Source: JBEOJY01 sp040275305 (GTDB lineage: Bacteria > Pseudomonadota > Alphaproteobacteria > UBA9219). From it: DNA of 47,957 nt. This document shows, piece by piece, positions 24,689 to 33,307 of this stretch (within the stretch, counting starts at the first letter, position 1; each line of letters starts with the position of its first letter). A program made the translations under genes and the position numbers. The notes under the pieces are model-generated. The model was not told where the DNA came from. It worked only from the letters and a program-made list of their open reading frames with translations, and did not search any database. Where the stretch lies: the NCBI GenBank assembly GCA_040275305.1, contig JBEOJY010000044.1:1-47957 (forward strand), in the 5' to 3' direction.

Positions 24689-25825
24689 ATGATGGAGAGG
24701 ATGATGCGGCGTATAGGTTTGTTGACGAGTGGCGGGGATTGCGCGGGGCTTAACGCAGTTATTCGCGCGGTGGTGTTGAGGGCCAGCGCGCTTGGCTGGG
24801 AAGTCGTCGGCATCAAGCAGGGCGCTCAGGGGCTGGCAGTAAGTCCTCCGCAGACGGTTGTTTTGCACCCAGGCATGGTCGATACGGTGATGATGCGTCT
24901 GGGCGGTACGGTTTTGGGGACAACCAATCGCGGCAATCCTTTCGCATGGCCGATGTCTGGCGGTGGCGTTTGCGACCGTTCACGTGAAATTGCGGAAAAT
25001 TATCTTTCTTTAGGGTGTGGTGCACTGATCGGCATTGGCGGGGATGGCAGTCTAGGTATTTTGGCGCGTCTAGCCGAACTTGGAGGGTTTCGCCTGATAG
25101 GAGTCCCTAAAACGATCGACAACGATCTTGGGATGACGGAGTCCTCCATCGGGTTTGATACGGCTGTGTCAGTGGCGACGGAGGCGCTTGATCGTCTGCA
25201 GCCTACGGCGGCGAGCCATAATCGCATCATGGTGCTTGAGGTCATGGGGCGCGATGCCGGACATATTGCGCTTGCCGCAGGCATCGCGGGGGGCGCTGAC
25301 GTTATTTTAATTCCCGAGATCGTTTACGATATCTCCAAGGTTGTCTCGCATATCAAGGCGTTGCGCGAGCGCGGGCGGAATTTCGCGTTGGTCGTGGTGT
25401 CGGAGGCGGTGCGCTCGCCCGCTGGCCAGAAGATGATGAATGCGCATTTCGGTGGACAGAAGCGGCTTGGCGGAATCGGGCATGTGATCGGCGAGCAAAT
25501 TGCGGAGCTTTGTCAGGCCGATGCGCGCGTAACAGTTCTTGGACATGTGCAGCGCGGAGGGCAGCCCAGCGCTCAAGACCGTTTACTTGCTGCGGCGTTT
25601 GGCGTTCATGCCGTCAATCTGATTGCGGAAGGCAAATATAATCGCATGGTGGCCTGGTCGAATCGGCAGGTGATCGATGTGCCGCTCGACGAGGCGATAC
25701 GGCATTATCAGCAGGTTGAGAAGGTAGGTTCTCTGGTGCTGACGGCGCGGGGGCTTGGCATCTGCCTTGGCGACAACGCGCCTGCGGAGGAACTGACTTT
25801 TTCGCTTGAGCGTTGCTGCTTTTGA
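24689..25825 (+). CDS. pfkA: 6-phosphofructokinase
   Basis: Phosphorylates fructose 6-phosphate to the 1,6-bisphosphate. Motifs: LLTSGGDCAGLNAVIRAVV at the N-terminus, GIGGDGSLGIL near residue 116, PKTIDNDLGMTESSIGFDTA near 140, and EVMGRDAGHIALAAGIAGG. The Gly after GGD (position 104 in E. coli) predicts ATP use, while the Lys in PKTIDND (position 124) is shared with many PPi-dependent enzymes. This mixed signature occurs in several known ATP enzymes, so ATP is the likely donor. The start has GAGGAG just upstream. At 378 residues it is normal for this subgroup. Confidence 0.94.
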   Translation: MMERMMRRIGLLTSGGDCAGLNAVIRAVVLRASALGWEVVGIKQGAQGLAVSPPQTVVLHPGMVDTVMMRLGGTVLGTTNRGNPFAWPMSGGGVCDRSREIAENYLSLGCGALIGIGGDGSLGILARLAELGGFRLIGVPKTIDNDLGMTESSIGFDTAVSVATEALDRLQPTAASHNRIMVLEVMGRDAGHIALAAGIAGGADVILIPEIVYDISKVVSHIKALRERGRNFALVVVSEAVRSPAGQKMMNAHFGGQKRLGGIGHVIGEQIAELCQADARVTVLGHVQRGGQPSAQDRLLAAAFGVHAVNLIAEGKYNRMVAWSNRQVIDVPLDEAIRHYQQVEKVGSLVLTARGLGICLGDNAPAEELTFSLERCCF

Positions 25826-25979
25826 GCTCTTGACAGGTTGTTGGTGGTCGAGGTTTTTTAGAAAGCGTGCTGTAGAAGTCTCACTTTGGAGAAAATCGGT
25901 CCGCCTGAGCAAAATCGAACTTTATTTTCCCCCAGCTTTTGCGCTAGTCAGGTGGACGATCTTCAGGAGGGTTCTCCCC

Positions 25980-26270
25980 ATGACATTTTTCCGTCAGGTT
26001 GCAGTTGTCTGCGCTTTTGCCGTTATGCTCACCGGTTGTGTGGCGACGTCTAGTGAAATTGTCGATCTCGGCAGCAATACGAAAGGCTATCGCGTATACT
26101 GTGGCGGGACGATCTACAGCGATGCCGATGACTGCCACAGCCGCGCGGAATATCTTTGCGGCGATCTTGGCTATTCGGTGCTGAAGGAAGCCTCAATGCC
26201 GTATTCGCATACGCTGCCGTTGTGGGATAACAGTACGCACTATATCGTTGTGCAGTGTAACGCGCCGTAG
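25980..26270 (+). CDS. Small lipoprotein
   Basis: A 96-residue precursor beginning at ATG 25,980 with AGGAGG ten bases upstream. The signal peptide MTFFRQVAVVCAFAVMLTGC ends in the lipobox LTGC. The mature part has several Cys residues (YCGG, DDCHSRAEYLCGDLGY, QCNAP), which suggests disulfide bonds. No family is recognised. The longer frame that starts inside pfkA is not supported. It probably sits in the outer membrane, facing the periplasm. Confidence 0.72.
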   Translation: MTFFRQVAVVCAFAVMLTGCVATSSEIVDLGSNTKGYRVYCGGTIYSDADDCHSRAEYLCGDLGYSVLKEASMPYSHTLPLWDNSTHYIVVQCNAP

Positions 26271-26344
26271 CAATTAATATGCTGGCCGTATTGGCTCGTT
26301 AATCCTTCCATATTTTTGGCGCATTCCTGTTGGAATGTGCCTTT

Positions 26345-27346
26345 ATGGGCATATTGACGACAACGAGGCTTTGGCTATGCGATTGGCGGCGCTGTGTGGC
26401 GTTTGTCTGGGTCGTTTTGCTTGTTTCTGCGCCGCTTGCCGGGGCGTATTCCTCTGACCTAGTCGTCAGGTCCGGGGGCGCTGTTTTGGTTCCTGTTGCG
26501 CATGGCGCGCAAAAGAACCGCTCGCTTAGCGCACATTCGTCCGCGAAAAAGGCGGTTTCACGAATTCCGCAATTAAAGCCGATCCGTCTTGCCTATGAGG
26601 TCTATGTCGGCGGCACGCATTTGATCGGGGCCGATATTAGGTTCAGCGCCACGAAGGGGGGCTATACCTCGCGCATTGAGGGACGCACGTTGGGGATCTG
26701 GCACCGATTCTTTCCGTGGAATACGACGCTGGAGGCGGTGGGGCGCATCAGAGGCGATGAGCTTGTTCCTATCGGTTTCGAGTCGCGCGACGTTTGGGGG
26801 CATAAACTCAAGGTCACGCGGCTGAAGTTCGCGCCCGACGGGGAGGCTAGGGCTGAGTTTGAGCCGCCCGCAGGCGTGGTTCCGGCTTCGGAAGAGGTGA
26901 CGCTTGATCAGCGGCGTGGCGCGCTCGATCCTGTTACGGCGTTGTTACAAATGTTGGCCCATTTGGCGGTTGAGCATGACTGTAACATTGAGGTTCCGGT
27001 TTTTGACGGCAAGCGCAGGTTTGATGTGATGGGGGCTGACGCTTCAGGCGCGGAGAAGGTCGAGGAGGATATCGACGCGGGCGATTACGGCGTGTTCAAG
27101 GGCAAGGCGCGGGTGTGCCAAGCCGGGTTTCGCATGGTGTCCGGCCAGTGGACGGATCGCCAGAAAAGCGGCTTTTGGAAGAAAAGCGATACGCAGCAGG
27201 GGCGGGAGCCGTTCCGCGTTTGGCTTGCGAGCATTGATCCGGGGTTGCCTGAACTTCCTGTGCGGTTAGAGAGCAATAGCATCTGGGGGCGGATTGTCAT
27301 CCACCTGACGGGATGGAACTACGAACCACAGACTCAACTGAACTGA
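26345..27346 (+). CDS. DUF3108 domain-containing exported protein
   Basis: A secreted protein of about 333 residues with a signal peptide (VAFVWVVLLVSAPLAGA, ending near residue 35). The DUF3108 domain follows from about residue 80: RLAYEVYVGGTHLIGADIRF, YTSRIEGRTLGIWHRFFPWN and VPIGFESRDVWGHKL, with LDPVTALLQML in the middle. DUF3108 proteins are periplasmic or outer-membrane-associated in alphaproteobacteria; function unknown. ATG 26,345 is chosen; an alternative start at 26,330 adds five residues. The 3' end overlaps the convergent HAD gene by 13 bases. Confidence 0.82.
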   Translation: MGILTTTRLWLCDWRRCVAFVWVVLLVSAPLAGAYSSDLVVRSGGAVLVPVAHGAQKNRSLSAHSSAKKAVSRIPQLKPIRLAYEVYVGGTHLIGADIRFSATKGGYTSRIEGRTLGIWHRFFPWNTTLEAVGRIRGDELVPIGFESRDVWGHKLKVTRLKFAPDGEARAEFEPPAGVVPASEEVTLDQRRGALDPVTALLQMLAHLAVEHDCNIEVPVFDGKRRFDVMGADASGAEKVEEDIDAGDYGVFKGKARVCQAGFRMVSGQWTDRQKSGFWKKSDTQQGREPFRVWLASIDPGLPELPVRLESNSIWGRIVIHLTGWNYEPQTQLN

Positions 27347-27996
27347 AAGCCCAGTTTTGTCAGGGATTCTGGGATTTCGCGGAATCCTTTGATGAAGCCG
27401 TCCGCGCCGCAATCTGGCGGGAGGTGGAGCGCAAGGCAGGGGATTTTCGCGCCATGGGCCGCGAGGATATCGCGTTCGCTGTCGCCGATCATAGCGCAGT
27501 TTTCGGCAGGCACGCCAAGCCGTTCGATGACGCCGAGCACATGCGCGGGGTTGGGCTTGTGGAACTGGAAAGTATCGCCGCCGGCAATGCAGGCAAAATA
27601 GCGGGATAGGCCGAGGCCTTCGAGCAGTTTCTTCGTCGCGGCTTCGGCGTTGTTGGTGCAGATTCCGAGCAGCACGCCTTGCGCGTCAAAGCGTTCGAGC
27701 GTTTCGACGACATCCGGAAGGATCTGCGCGGGATCTGGCGCTTGGTTGCGATAATGTTTGATGAAGATCTGAAACCGCGCATAGGAATCTGCTTCCGCGA
27801 TGGGTTCTCCGGTCGCGGCAAAAGCGCGGTGGACCATCGGCAACATGCCGTCGATTGAGAAGGCTTTGACTTCGTCGAGCGAGACTTCGCGGCGGCCCAT
27901 TGACTTCAGCGCCGCATTGAGCGCTTGACGCAGGTCGTAACTTCCGTCGACGAGCGTTCCTTCAAGATCGAAGATGAGGCCTTGCAAGCGCGGCAT
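27334..27996 (-). CDS. HAD-superfamily hydrolase (phosphoglycolate phosphatase-like)
   Basis: A 220-residue subfamily I HAD phosphatase. Motif I is FDLEGTLVDG near residue 9: the nucleophile Asp is present but the second Asp of DxD is Glu. Motif II is LGICTNNAEAATKKLLEGLG, and motifs III/IV are KPNPAHVLGVIERLG and CAMIGDSERDILAAHGA. The cap domain lies between residues 17 and 90. The substrate is likely a small phosphorylated metabolite. It starts 13 bases after mutS and shares its direction, so they are probably co-transcribed. Confidence 0.88.
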   Translation of the reverse strand: MPRLQGLIFDLEGTLVDGSYDLRQALNAALKSMGRREVSLDEVKAFSIDGMLPMVHRAFAATGEPIAEADSYARFQIFIKHYRNQAPDPAQILPDVVETLERFDAQGVLLGICTNNAEAATKKLLEGLGLSRYFACIAGGDTFQFHKPNPAHVLGVIERLGVPAENCAMIGDSERDILAAHGAKIPCLALHLPPDCGADGFIKGFREIPESLTKLGFQFS

Positions 27997-28009
27997 AATT
28001 ACTCTTTTC

Positions 28010-30718
28010 CTATCCAGCCTGTTTCATATCATTCCATACTTCCCTTAAACGGTAGAGCCTGTCCAGCGCTTCTTTAGGCGAGAGAAAATCGGGGTTAAGC
28101 TCGGATAGCAGGGCGGTCAGGGCTGGCGGGATAGCAGGCGCTGCGGGGCGTTGTGGGGATGGTGGTGGCGGAGCGTCCATGATCTCGCGGGCGGAGGGTT
28201 TTTCCGATGAAGTTTCGATCATGGTCAGGATTTGTTGCGCACGGGCGATGACCGGGCGGGGAAGTCCGGCCATCTGCGCGACATGGATTCCGTAAGAACG
28301 GTCTGCGATTGCGGCCACGACTTCGTGCAGAAAGATGATATCGTTGTTCCATTCTCTTACTTTCATGCTGTGGCATGTCAGGGCAGGCAGGGTTTCGGTC
28401 AGCGCGGTCAGTTCGTGGTAATGGGTCGCGAACAGGGCGCGGCAGCGGTTATGATTGTGGAGATGTTCGAGCGTCGCCCAGGCAATAGAGAGGCCGTCGT
28501 AAGTCGCTGTGCCGCGTCCAATCTCGTCGAGAATGACGAGCGAACGTTCGCCAGCCTGATTGAGAATCGCGGCGGTTTCGACCATTTCGACCATGAAGGT
28601 CGAGCGTCCACGCGCGAGGTCGTCCGAGGCTCCGACGCGGCTGAAAAGACGGTCGATGACACCGATATGGGCGGAAGCGGCGGGCACGAAACTTCCCGTT
28701 TGGGCGAGGAGCGCGATCAGCGCGTTTTGGCGCAGGAAGGTCGATTTACCAGCCATATTAGGGCCGGTCAAGAGCCACACCCGGTCATTGGGATTGAGGG
28801 CGCAATCGTTGGCGATGAAGGCTGATTTGTCAGGACTTGCGCCGAGCGCTTGCTCGACGACCGGATGGCGTCCGCCTTTGATATCGAAGGTCAGCGAATT
28901 GTCGATGACGGGACGCGCGTAGTTCTGTTCGATGGCGAGTTCTGCTAGGCCGCAGTCGACATCGAGCGCGGCAAGCGCTTCGGCGCATTGGCGCAGCGCA
29001 GCATGGCTATTCATGATTTCTCCGCAGAGGTCGGCGAAGAGCTGGAGTTCCAGCGCCAGCGCTTTGTCGGAGGACTCGGTAATCTTGCGTTCCAGCTCGC
29101 CGAGTTCCACGGTGGTGAATCGCGCGGCGTTGGCCATCGTTTGGCGGTGGATGAAGATGTTCTTTTGGGCGAGCAGTTTGTCGGCATGCGTTGCGGTGAC
29201 TTCGATGTAGTAACCGATGACCTGGTTATGCTTAATCTTGAGGCCGGGGGTGGCGCTTTGCGCGGCATAGCGTTCTTGCATCTGCGCGATGACGCGGCGG
29301 CTGTCGTCCCTTAGCGCGATGAGCGCATCGAGCGGCGGCGCGTAGCCTTTGGCGATGAAGTTGCCGTCGCGGGCGAGCAAAGGAAGCTCTGGCGCTAGCG
29401 CGCGTTCGAGGCGGTCGATTAGAGCGCTGTGCTCGCCGAGGTCGCTTCGGCACTGCATTAGTTCGTCCGGTAGATGAGCGGAAGCCGGGATGGCGAGCAG
29501 GGCGCTACGGACATTTTCCGCATGGCGCAGCGCGTCGCGGATGGAGGCGAGGTCGCGGGGACCTCCGCGCTGGAGCGCGAGCCTTGCCAAGGCTCGTTCG
29601 ATGTCCGGGACTTCGCGCAAAGCCTCGCGCAGCTTATCGCGCAGGGCGGGCGTTGTGGCCATGAAGGCGACGGCATCGAGCCTTGCGTTGATGGCGTCGG
29701 GATTCATGAGGGGTTCGGCCAGCCGCGCGGCAAGCCGTCTTGCCCCCGCGCCCGTCAATGTGCGGTCGATGGCGTCGAGCAGGCTGCCTTGTTTGTCGCC
29801 GGAGAGCGTGCGCATGAGTTCGAGATTGCGGCGCGTGGCGGGATCGATGGAGACGGTTTGCGTGGCGCTGAGTTGTTTGGGGGGGGCAAGATGGCGCAGG
29901 TCGCTTTTTTGCGTGAGTTCCGCGTAGTCAAGCAAAGCGCCGAGCGCGATGATTTCGGCGGGCGAGAAGGTTCCAAAAGCATCCAGCTCGCGCACGCCGT
30001 AGACGGTTTCAATTCTGCGTCGCGCGTTGGTTTCGTCGAAGCGCGGGTTGGGTTGCGGCGCGAGCACATGTTTCCATGGCGTGAGGATTTCAAACAGTTC
30101 TGGATTTTCGACGACTTTTTGAGGCACGAGGATTTCCGAGGGGTCGAGGCGGCTTAGGGCGCTCGCGAGATCGGCTCTTTGCAGCGGCTGCGTCGCGGGT
30201 TTGCCTGCGGCGAGGTCGATCCAGCCTAAGGCGAAGCTTTGCTGATCGCCGCTTCCTGTCTGCGCGAGGCAGGCGAGATAGTTCGCGGTCCGCGCGTCGA
30301 GCAGCGTGTCTTCCGTCACAGTGCCGGGCGTCACGATGCGGGTGACTTCGCGCACGACGATGGACTTGTTGCCGCGCTTTTTCGCTTGGGCGGGGTTTTC
30401 CATTTGCTCGCAGATGGCGACGCGGAAGCCTTTGCGGATCAGTTTGGCGAGGTAGTTTTCATAGGCGTGCGCGGGCACGCCGCACATCGGAATATCTTGT
30501 CCTTGATGCTGGCCGCGCCTTGTGAGCGCGATATCGAGCGCGCGCGAGGCGGCTTTCGCATCGTCGAAAAAAAGTTCGTAGAAGTCGCCCAAGCGGAAGA
30601 AAAGGAGGCAATCCTTGTGCTGCTCCTTCATGGCTAGATATTGCGCCATCAAAGGCGTCGCGTTGGCGGAAGTTGGCGCGTCGAATAGGGAGGGGGAGGT
30701 TTGTGGCGTTACAGGCAT
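28010..30718 (-). CDS. mutS: DNA mismatch repair protein MutS
   Basis: MutS recognises mispairs and small loops and starts repair with MutL. The mismatch-probing motif is visible as LFFRLGDFYELFFDDAKAAS (Phe-x-Glu in FYE) near residue 45. The ATPase has Walker A LLTGPNMAGKSTFLRQ near residue 655, followed by Walker B LVILDEIGRGTATYDGLS and the FATHYHEL block. The C-terminal HTH and tail from about residue 800 are intact. At 902 residues it is complete. The HAD phosphatase gene follows on the same strand, as often seen with small downstream partners. Confidence 0.97.
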   Translation of the reverse strand: MPVTPQTSPSLFDAPTSANATPLMAQYLAMKEQHKDCLLFFRLGDFYELFFDDAKAASRALDIALTRRGQHQGQDIPMCGVPAHAYENYLAKLIRKGFRVAICEQMENPAQAKKRGNKSIVVREVTRIVTPGTVTEDTLLDARTANYLACLAQTGSGDQQSFALGWIDLAAGKPATQPLQRADLASALSRLDPSEILVPQKVVENPELFEILTPWKHVLAPQPNPRFDETNARRRIETVYGVRELDAFGTFSPAEIIALGALLDYAELTQKSDLRHLAPPKQLSATQTVSIDPATRRNLELMRTLSGDKQGSLLDAIDRTLTGAGARRLAARLAEPLMNPDAINARLDAVAFMATTPALRDKLREALREVPDIERALARLALQRGGPRDLASIRDALRHAENVRSALLAIPASAHLPDELMQCRSDLGEHSALIDRLERALAPELPLLARDGNFIAKGYAPPLDALIALRDDSRRVIAQMQERYAAQSATPGLKIKHNQVIGYYIEVTATHADKLLAQKNIFIHRQTMANAARFTTVELGELERKITESSDKALALELQLFADLCGEIMNSHAALRQCAEALAALDVDCGLAELAIEQNYARPVIDNSLTFDIKGGRHPVVEQALGASPDKSAFIANDCALNPNDRVWLLTGPNMAGKSTFLRQNALIALLAQTGSFVPAASAHIGVIDRLFSRVGASDDLARGRSTFMVEMVETAAILNQAGERSLVILDEIGRGTATYDGLSIAWATLEHLHNHNRCRALFATHYHELTALTETLPALTCHSMKVREWNNDIIFLHEVVAAIADRSYGIHVAQMAGLPRPVIARAQQILTMIETSSEKPSAREIMDAPPPPSPQRPAAPAIPPALTALLSELNPDFLSPKEALDRLYRLREVWNDMKQAG

Positions 30719-30789
30719 GCGGCTTCAATACGTGGACGCGCCAGCCGTTTCAAGGCTTTTGGAGGGGTGTTGCCGTAAATCGGCTGCGG

Positions 30790-31026
30790 TTACTTGCTGT
30801 TTTTGTCCATCTTGTCGATGACGTAACCAGCGCCAGTGCCGACTGCCGCGCCGATGGCGGTGCCGCAGGCGATGCAGCCGCCCGTCAGGACTGTGCCGAC
30901 GGTGCCGATGGCGGCGCCGGCCGCGCCGCCTGTGACCATGCGCTGTTGCGTGTCGTTCATACCTGTGCAGGCGGAAAGCGCGAGAAGGCAGGTTGCGGCG
31001 GCAATGAATTGAGGGGTTCTGCGCAT
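30790..31026 (-). CDS. Small glycine-zipper lipoprotein
   Basis: A 78-residue precursor with signal peptide MRRTPQFIAAATCLLALSAC, lipobox LSAC. The mature part is rich in Gly and Ala repeats (GGAAGAAIGTVGTVLTGG, GTAIGAAVGTGAGYVIDK), matching the glycine-zipper type seen in outer-membrane-associated lipoproteins. Its role is probably structural or in envelope stress, by analogy with Rick_17kDa/OmpA-like zipper proteins; this is inference. GGAG lies just upstream of the ATG. It lies between mutS and the alpha/beta hydrolase, all on the minus strand. Confidence 0.82.
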   Translation of the reverse strand: MRRTPQFIAAATCLLALSACTGMNDTQQRMVTGGAAGAAIGTVGTVLTGGCIACGTAIGAAVGTGAGYVIDKMDKNSK

Positions 31027-31080
31027 GGCGGGTTCTCCTTGAATATCGGGCGTAGAGCTGCGTCTGGGTTCTTCATACCC

Positions 31081-31845
31081 TCAAACGAATTCTCCGACAA
31101 GGCACCAGAGCGCGGCGAGGTCTTGTTCGCGGTTCAGGCGATGGTCGCCGTTCTTGATGAAGGTGACGCGCACATCGTCGTGGCCAATGGAGTCGGCAAT
31201 ACGGAAGGCGTAGTCTGGGGGGACGCTTTCATCCTTCAGACCTTGCAAGAGGCGCACTGGGCAGGCGTGGTTGGCTAAGGCTCCGCGCAAGACCAGATGC
31301 TTTCTGCCTTCCTCGATCAATTGTTTCGTGTAGACGAGGCCATATTCTTCGAGCTCGCCTTTTTGTTCGAGGGTTTTGCGATTTTCTTCGGACAGATTCT
31401 GCCAGATCAAATCTTCGGTGAAATCTGGCGCGGCGGCGATGCCGATGACTGCCTTGATGCGGTCGGGGCGTGCCAACGCAAGCTTGAGGGCCAGCCAGCC
31501 GCCCATCGACGAGCCGACAACGATTTGAGGGCCTTCGGTCAAGTGATCGAACAAGGCGCAGGCGTCGTCAAGCCATGCGCCGATGGTGCCGTCGCGGAAG
31601 TCGCCGCTGGAGGCTCCGTGCCCGCGATAATCACCGCGTAAGAAGGATAAGTCAGCTGATTTACAGCGCTCCGCAAGGAAACTTGCCTTGGTTCCCATCA
31701 TGTCAGAGGCGAAGCCGCCAAGAAAAAGGAGACCTATTTTGTTCGGACTGCCACGAAGTCGTTGATACGCTAGCCGTCTATCCGGTAAGGTGAGAAAATC
31801 TGGGGTCAAATTCCGGGTTCCTTTCGTTATGCCTGCACCGATCAT
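31081..31845 (-). CDS. Alpha/beta hydrolase (ABHD10-like)
   Basis: A 254-residue serine hydrolase. The nucleophile elbow is VVGSSMGGWLALKLALARP, the acid is the Asp in LLQGLKDESVPPDYA, and the His is in KNGDHRLNREQDL near the C-terminus. The N-terminal LLFLGGFASDMMGTKASFL carries the oxyanion region, followed by RGDYRGHGASSG. Such enzymes act as esterases or thioesterases; the substrate is unknown. ATG 31,845 overlaps the divergent glycosyltransferase; a TTG at 31,809 preceded by AAAGGA would shorten it by 12 residues and lies closer to the conserved start. Confidence 0.86.
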   Translation of the reverse strand: MIGAGITKGTRNLTPDFLTLPDRRLAYQRLRGSPNKIGLLFLGGFASDMMGTKASFLAERCKSADLSFLRGDYRGHGASSGDFRDGTIGAWLDDACALFDHLTEGPQIVVGSSMGGWLALKLALARPDRIKAVIGIAAAPDFTEDLIWQNLSEENRKTLEQKGELEEYGLVYTKQLIEEGRKHLVLRGALANHACPVRLLQGLKDESVPPDYAFRIADSIGHDDVRVTFIKNGDHRLNREQDLAALWCLVGEFV

Positions 31846-33040
31846 TCTCTCTCATTCTAGCAAAAACCGAGCTTCTCGCACGGCTATTCTGCATTTGTGT
31901 CCGGAGTTGGAACCTTGCGATCCCGGTCGGGAGACGCTTGATCTCGCTATTCAGACGCAAAGATCCGGGCTTGGCTGGCGTACGCTGATCGCTTCGTCGG
32001 GCGGGCGACTCGTCAAGGAATCCGAACGCGCCGCCGTGCGGCATAAGAAGATTCCCTTGAATGGCCGTGGCTCGTTTAGCGCGTGGCGCGCGCGCATGCA
32101 GTTGGAGTCTTTGATTCAGAGGGAACAACCTTCCCTGATCCATGCGCACGGGGCCGAGACTTTTCCAATAGCCTTCGCCATGAGCCGCGTGCGGCGCATG
32201 CCGCTTGTGGTCGATCTTACGCAGCCTTTGCCCGACAAACCGCGTCTGCGGCGTTTGATGGCGCAGGTTAACTTTACGCCCTGCGCGATTCGCGTCGCGT
32301 CCGAATATATAGGCTGGCAATTGCAGGAGCAGTATCAGGTCGAGCCGGAGCGGTTGTACCACATTCCTCCCGGCGTCGATTTGCAGCTGCTGGGGGCTGG
32401 GTTCATCAGTCCTGAGAGGTTGCATTCCTTGAGCGCATTGTGGCGGTTGCCTGAGCAGGCTTCCATTATCCTTGCGCCAATGCCGCTTGCGCCCAATCTG
32501 GGGCACCGCGTGTTTCTGGAGGCGTTGGCGTCTATACGGGACGAGCATGTGTTCGCCGTTTTGGTCGGTCATGATCGCCAGTCTCCGGGTATGCGCGGCG
32601 AGATCGAAAAGATGATCGCGCAGCTGGATCTCAACGGCAAAGTCATCATGCCTGAATATTGTCCCGATCTTCCGGCGGCGTGCTGGCTGACCAATGTGGT
32701 GGTGGCCGTTAATACCGAGCCGCGCGGGCTTAATCCGGAATTGCTGGCGGCGCAGGCGATTGGTAGGCCCGTGATCGTCAGCGACGTGGGTGCGAACCGC
32801 GAGATGGTGCTAAGCGGCGAGACGGCTTGGGTTGTGCCTCCGGAGGATGTTGCGGCGCTGGCGGCGGCGATGCGCGAGGCGGCGCGGCTCAACACCTCTC
32901 AGCATCTCGATATCGCGGAGCGTTCACATAACTTCATCGCCGGGAGATTTCCGCACGACGCATGGCTTCATGGCATGACCGAGCTTTACGAGTCGATGCT
33001 GCGGCCTGCGCGCACGCAGATGAAGGCCAAGGTGGCGTGA
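31829..33040 (+). CDS. Glycosyltransferase (GT4-like, GT-B fold)
   Basis: About 403 residues with a two-domain GT-B layout. The N-terminal domain has LIHAHGAETFPIAFAMSR, and the C-terminal donor-binding domain has VGHDRQSPGMRGEIEKMI, then NTEPRGLNPELLAAQAIGRP and a late VIVSDVGANREMVLSGETAW, which includes the E-x(7)-E-like Glu region of family 4. It probably builds cell-surface polysaccharide or LPS core; donor and acceptor are unknown. ATG 31,829 is chosen over 31,790 because it reduces the overlap with the divergent hydrolase. No other polysaccharide genes are adjacent. Confidence 0.84.
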   Translation: MPAPIILSHSSKNRASRTAILHLCPELEPCDPGRETLDLAIQTQRSGLGWRTLIASSGGRLVKESERAAVRHKKIPLNGRGSFSAWRARMQLESLIQREQPSLIHAHGAETFPIAFAMSRVRRMPLVVDLTQPLPDKPRLRRLMAQVNFTPCAIRVASEYIGWQLQEQYQVEPERLYHIPPGVDLQLLGAGFISPERLHSLSALWRLPEQASIILAPMPLAPNLGHRVFLEALASIRDEHVFAVLVGHDRQSPGMRGEIEKMIAQLDLNGKVIMPEYCPDLPAACWLTNVVVAVNTEPRGLNPELLAAQAIGRPVIVSDVGANREMVLSGETAWVVPPEDVAALAAAMREAARLNTSQHLDIAERSHNFIAGRFPHDAWLHGMTELYESMLRPARTQMKAKVA

Positions 33041-33111
33041 TTCTGTGTTGGTTGAGATGAAGGGGTCACAAATTCGACATAGCCTATGCGCATTCTAATG
33101 GTCCAGCGCCT

Positions 33112-33228
33112 TTAAGTGTGGTGGAGGGTGGTTAATTGCGCGGCGATGCTTTGCTGGCTGCTCCCCTGCTTGTTTAGCGCATATATTTGGCAACGATCTT
33201 CGTTATTGATCCGTCGAAACTTCTTCAT
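33112..33228 (-). pseudogene. IS30-like transposase, N-terminal remnant (38 codons)
   Basis: A short frame with AAGGGG seven bases before its ATG encodes MKKFRRINNEDRCQIYALNK followed by QGSSQQSIAAQL, then a stop shortly after. This is the N-terminal helix-turn-helix of IS30-family transposases, which typically read YxxLTxEqRyqIyaLlkxGxSqxxIAxxLG. The catalytic DDE domain is absent, so it is inactive. It lies inside a repeat shared in inverted orientation with 18,511-18,630. Confidence 0.72.
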
Positions 33229-33307
33229 TGGTAACCCCTTGCAATCTCAAGATGTTACTCCTTTTCTGCCTTCCTAATTTATGCGTTGGCTAGTTGAATC
33301 CGCGATT
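33190..33307 (-). mobile_element. IS30-like element end, partial copy B
   Basis: This is the reverse complement of the element end at 18,511-18,630, with about 85 percent matching bases by eye, including the terminal CGCGGATTCAACTAGCC and the transposase ribosome binding site. Its outer end lies within the 3' end of the neighbouring ABC-F gene and supplies that gene's last codons and stop. The two copies are inverted and 14.6 kb apart, so recombination between them could invert the intervening DNA. Confidence 0.75.
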
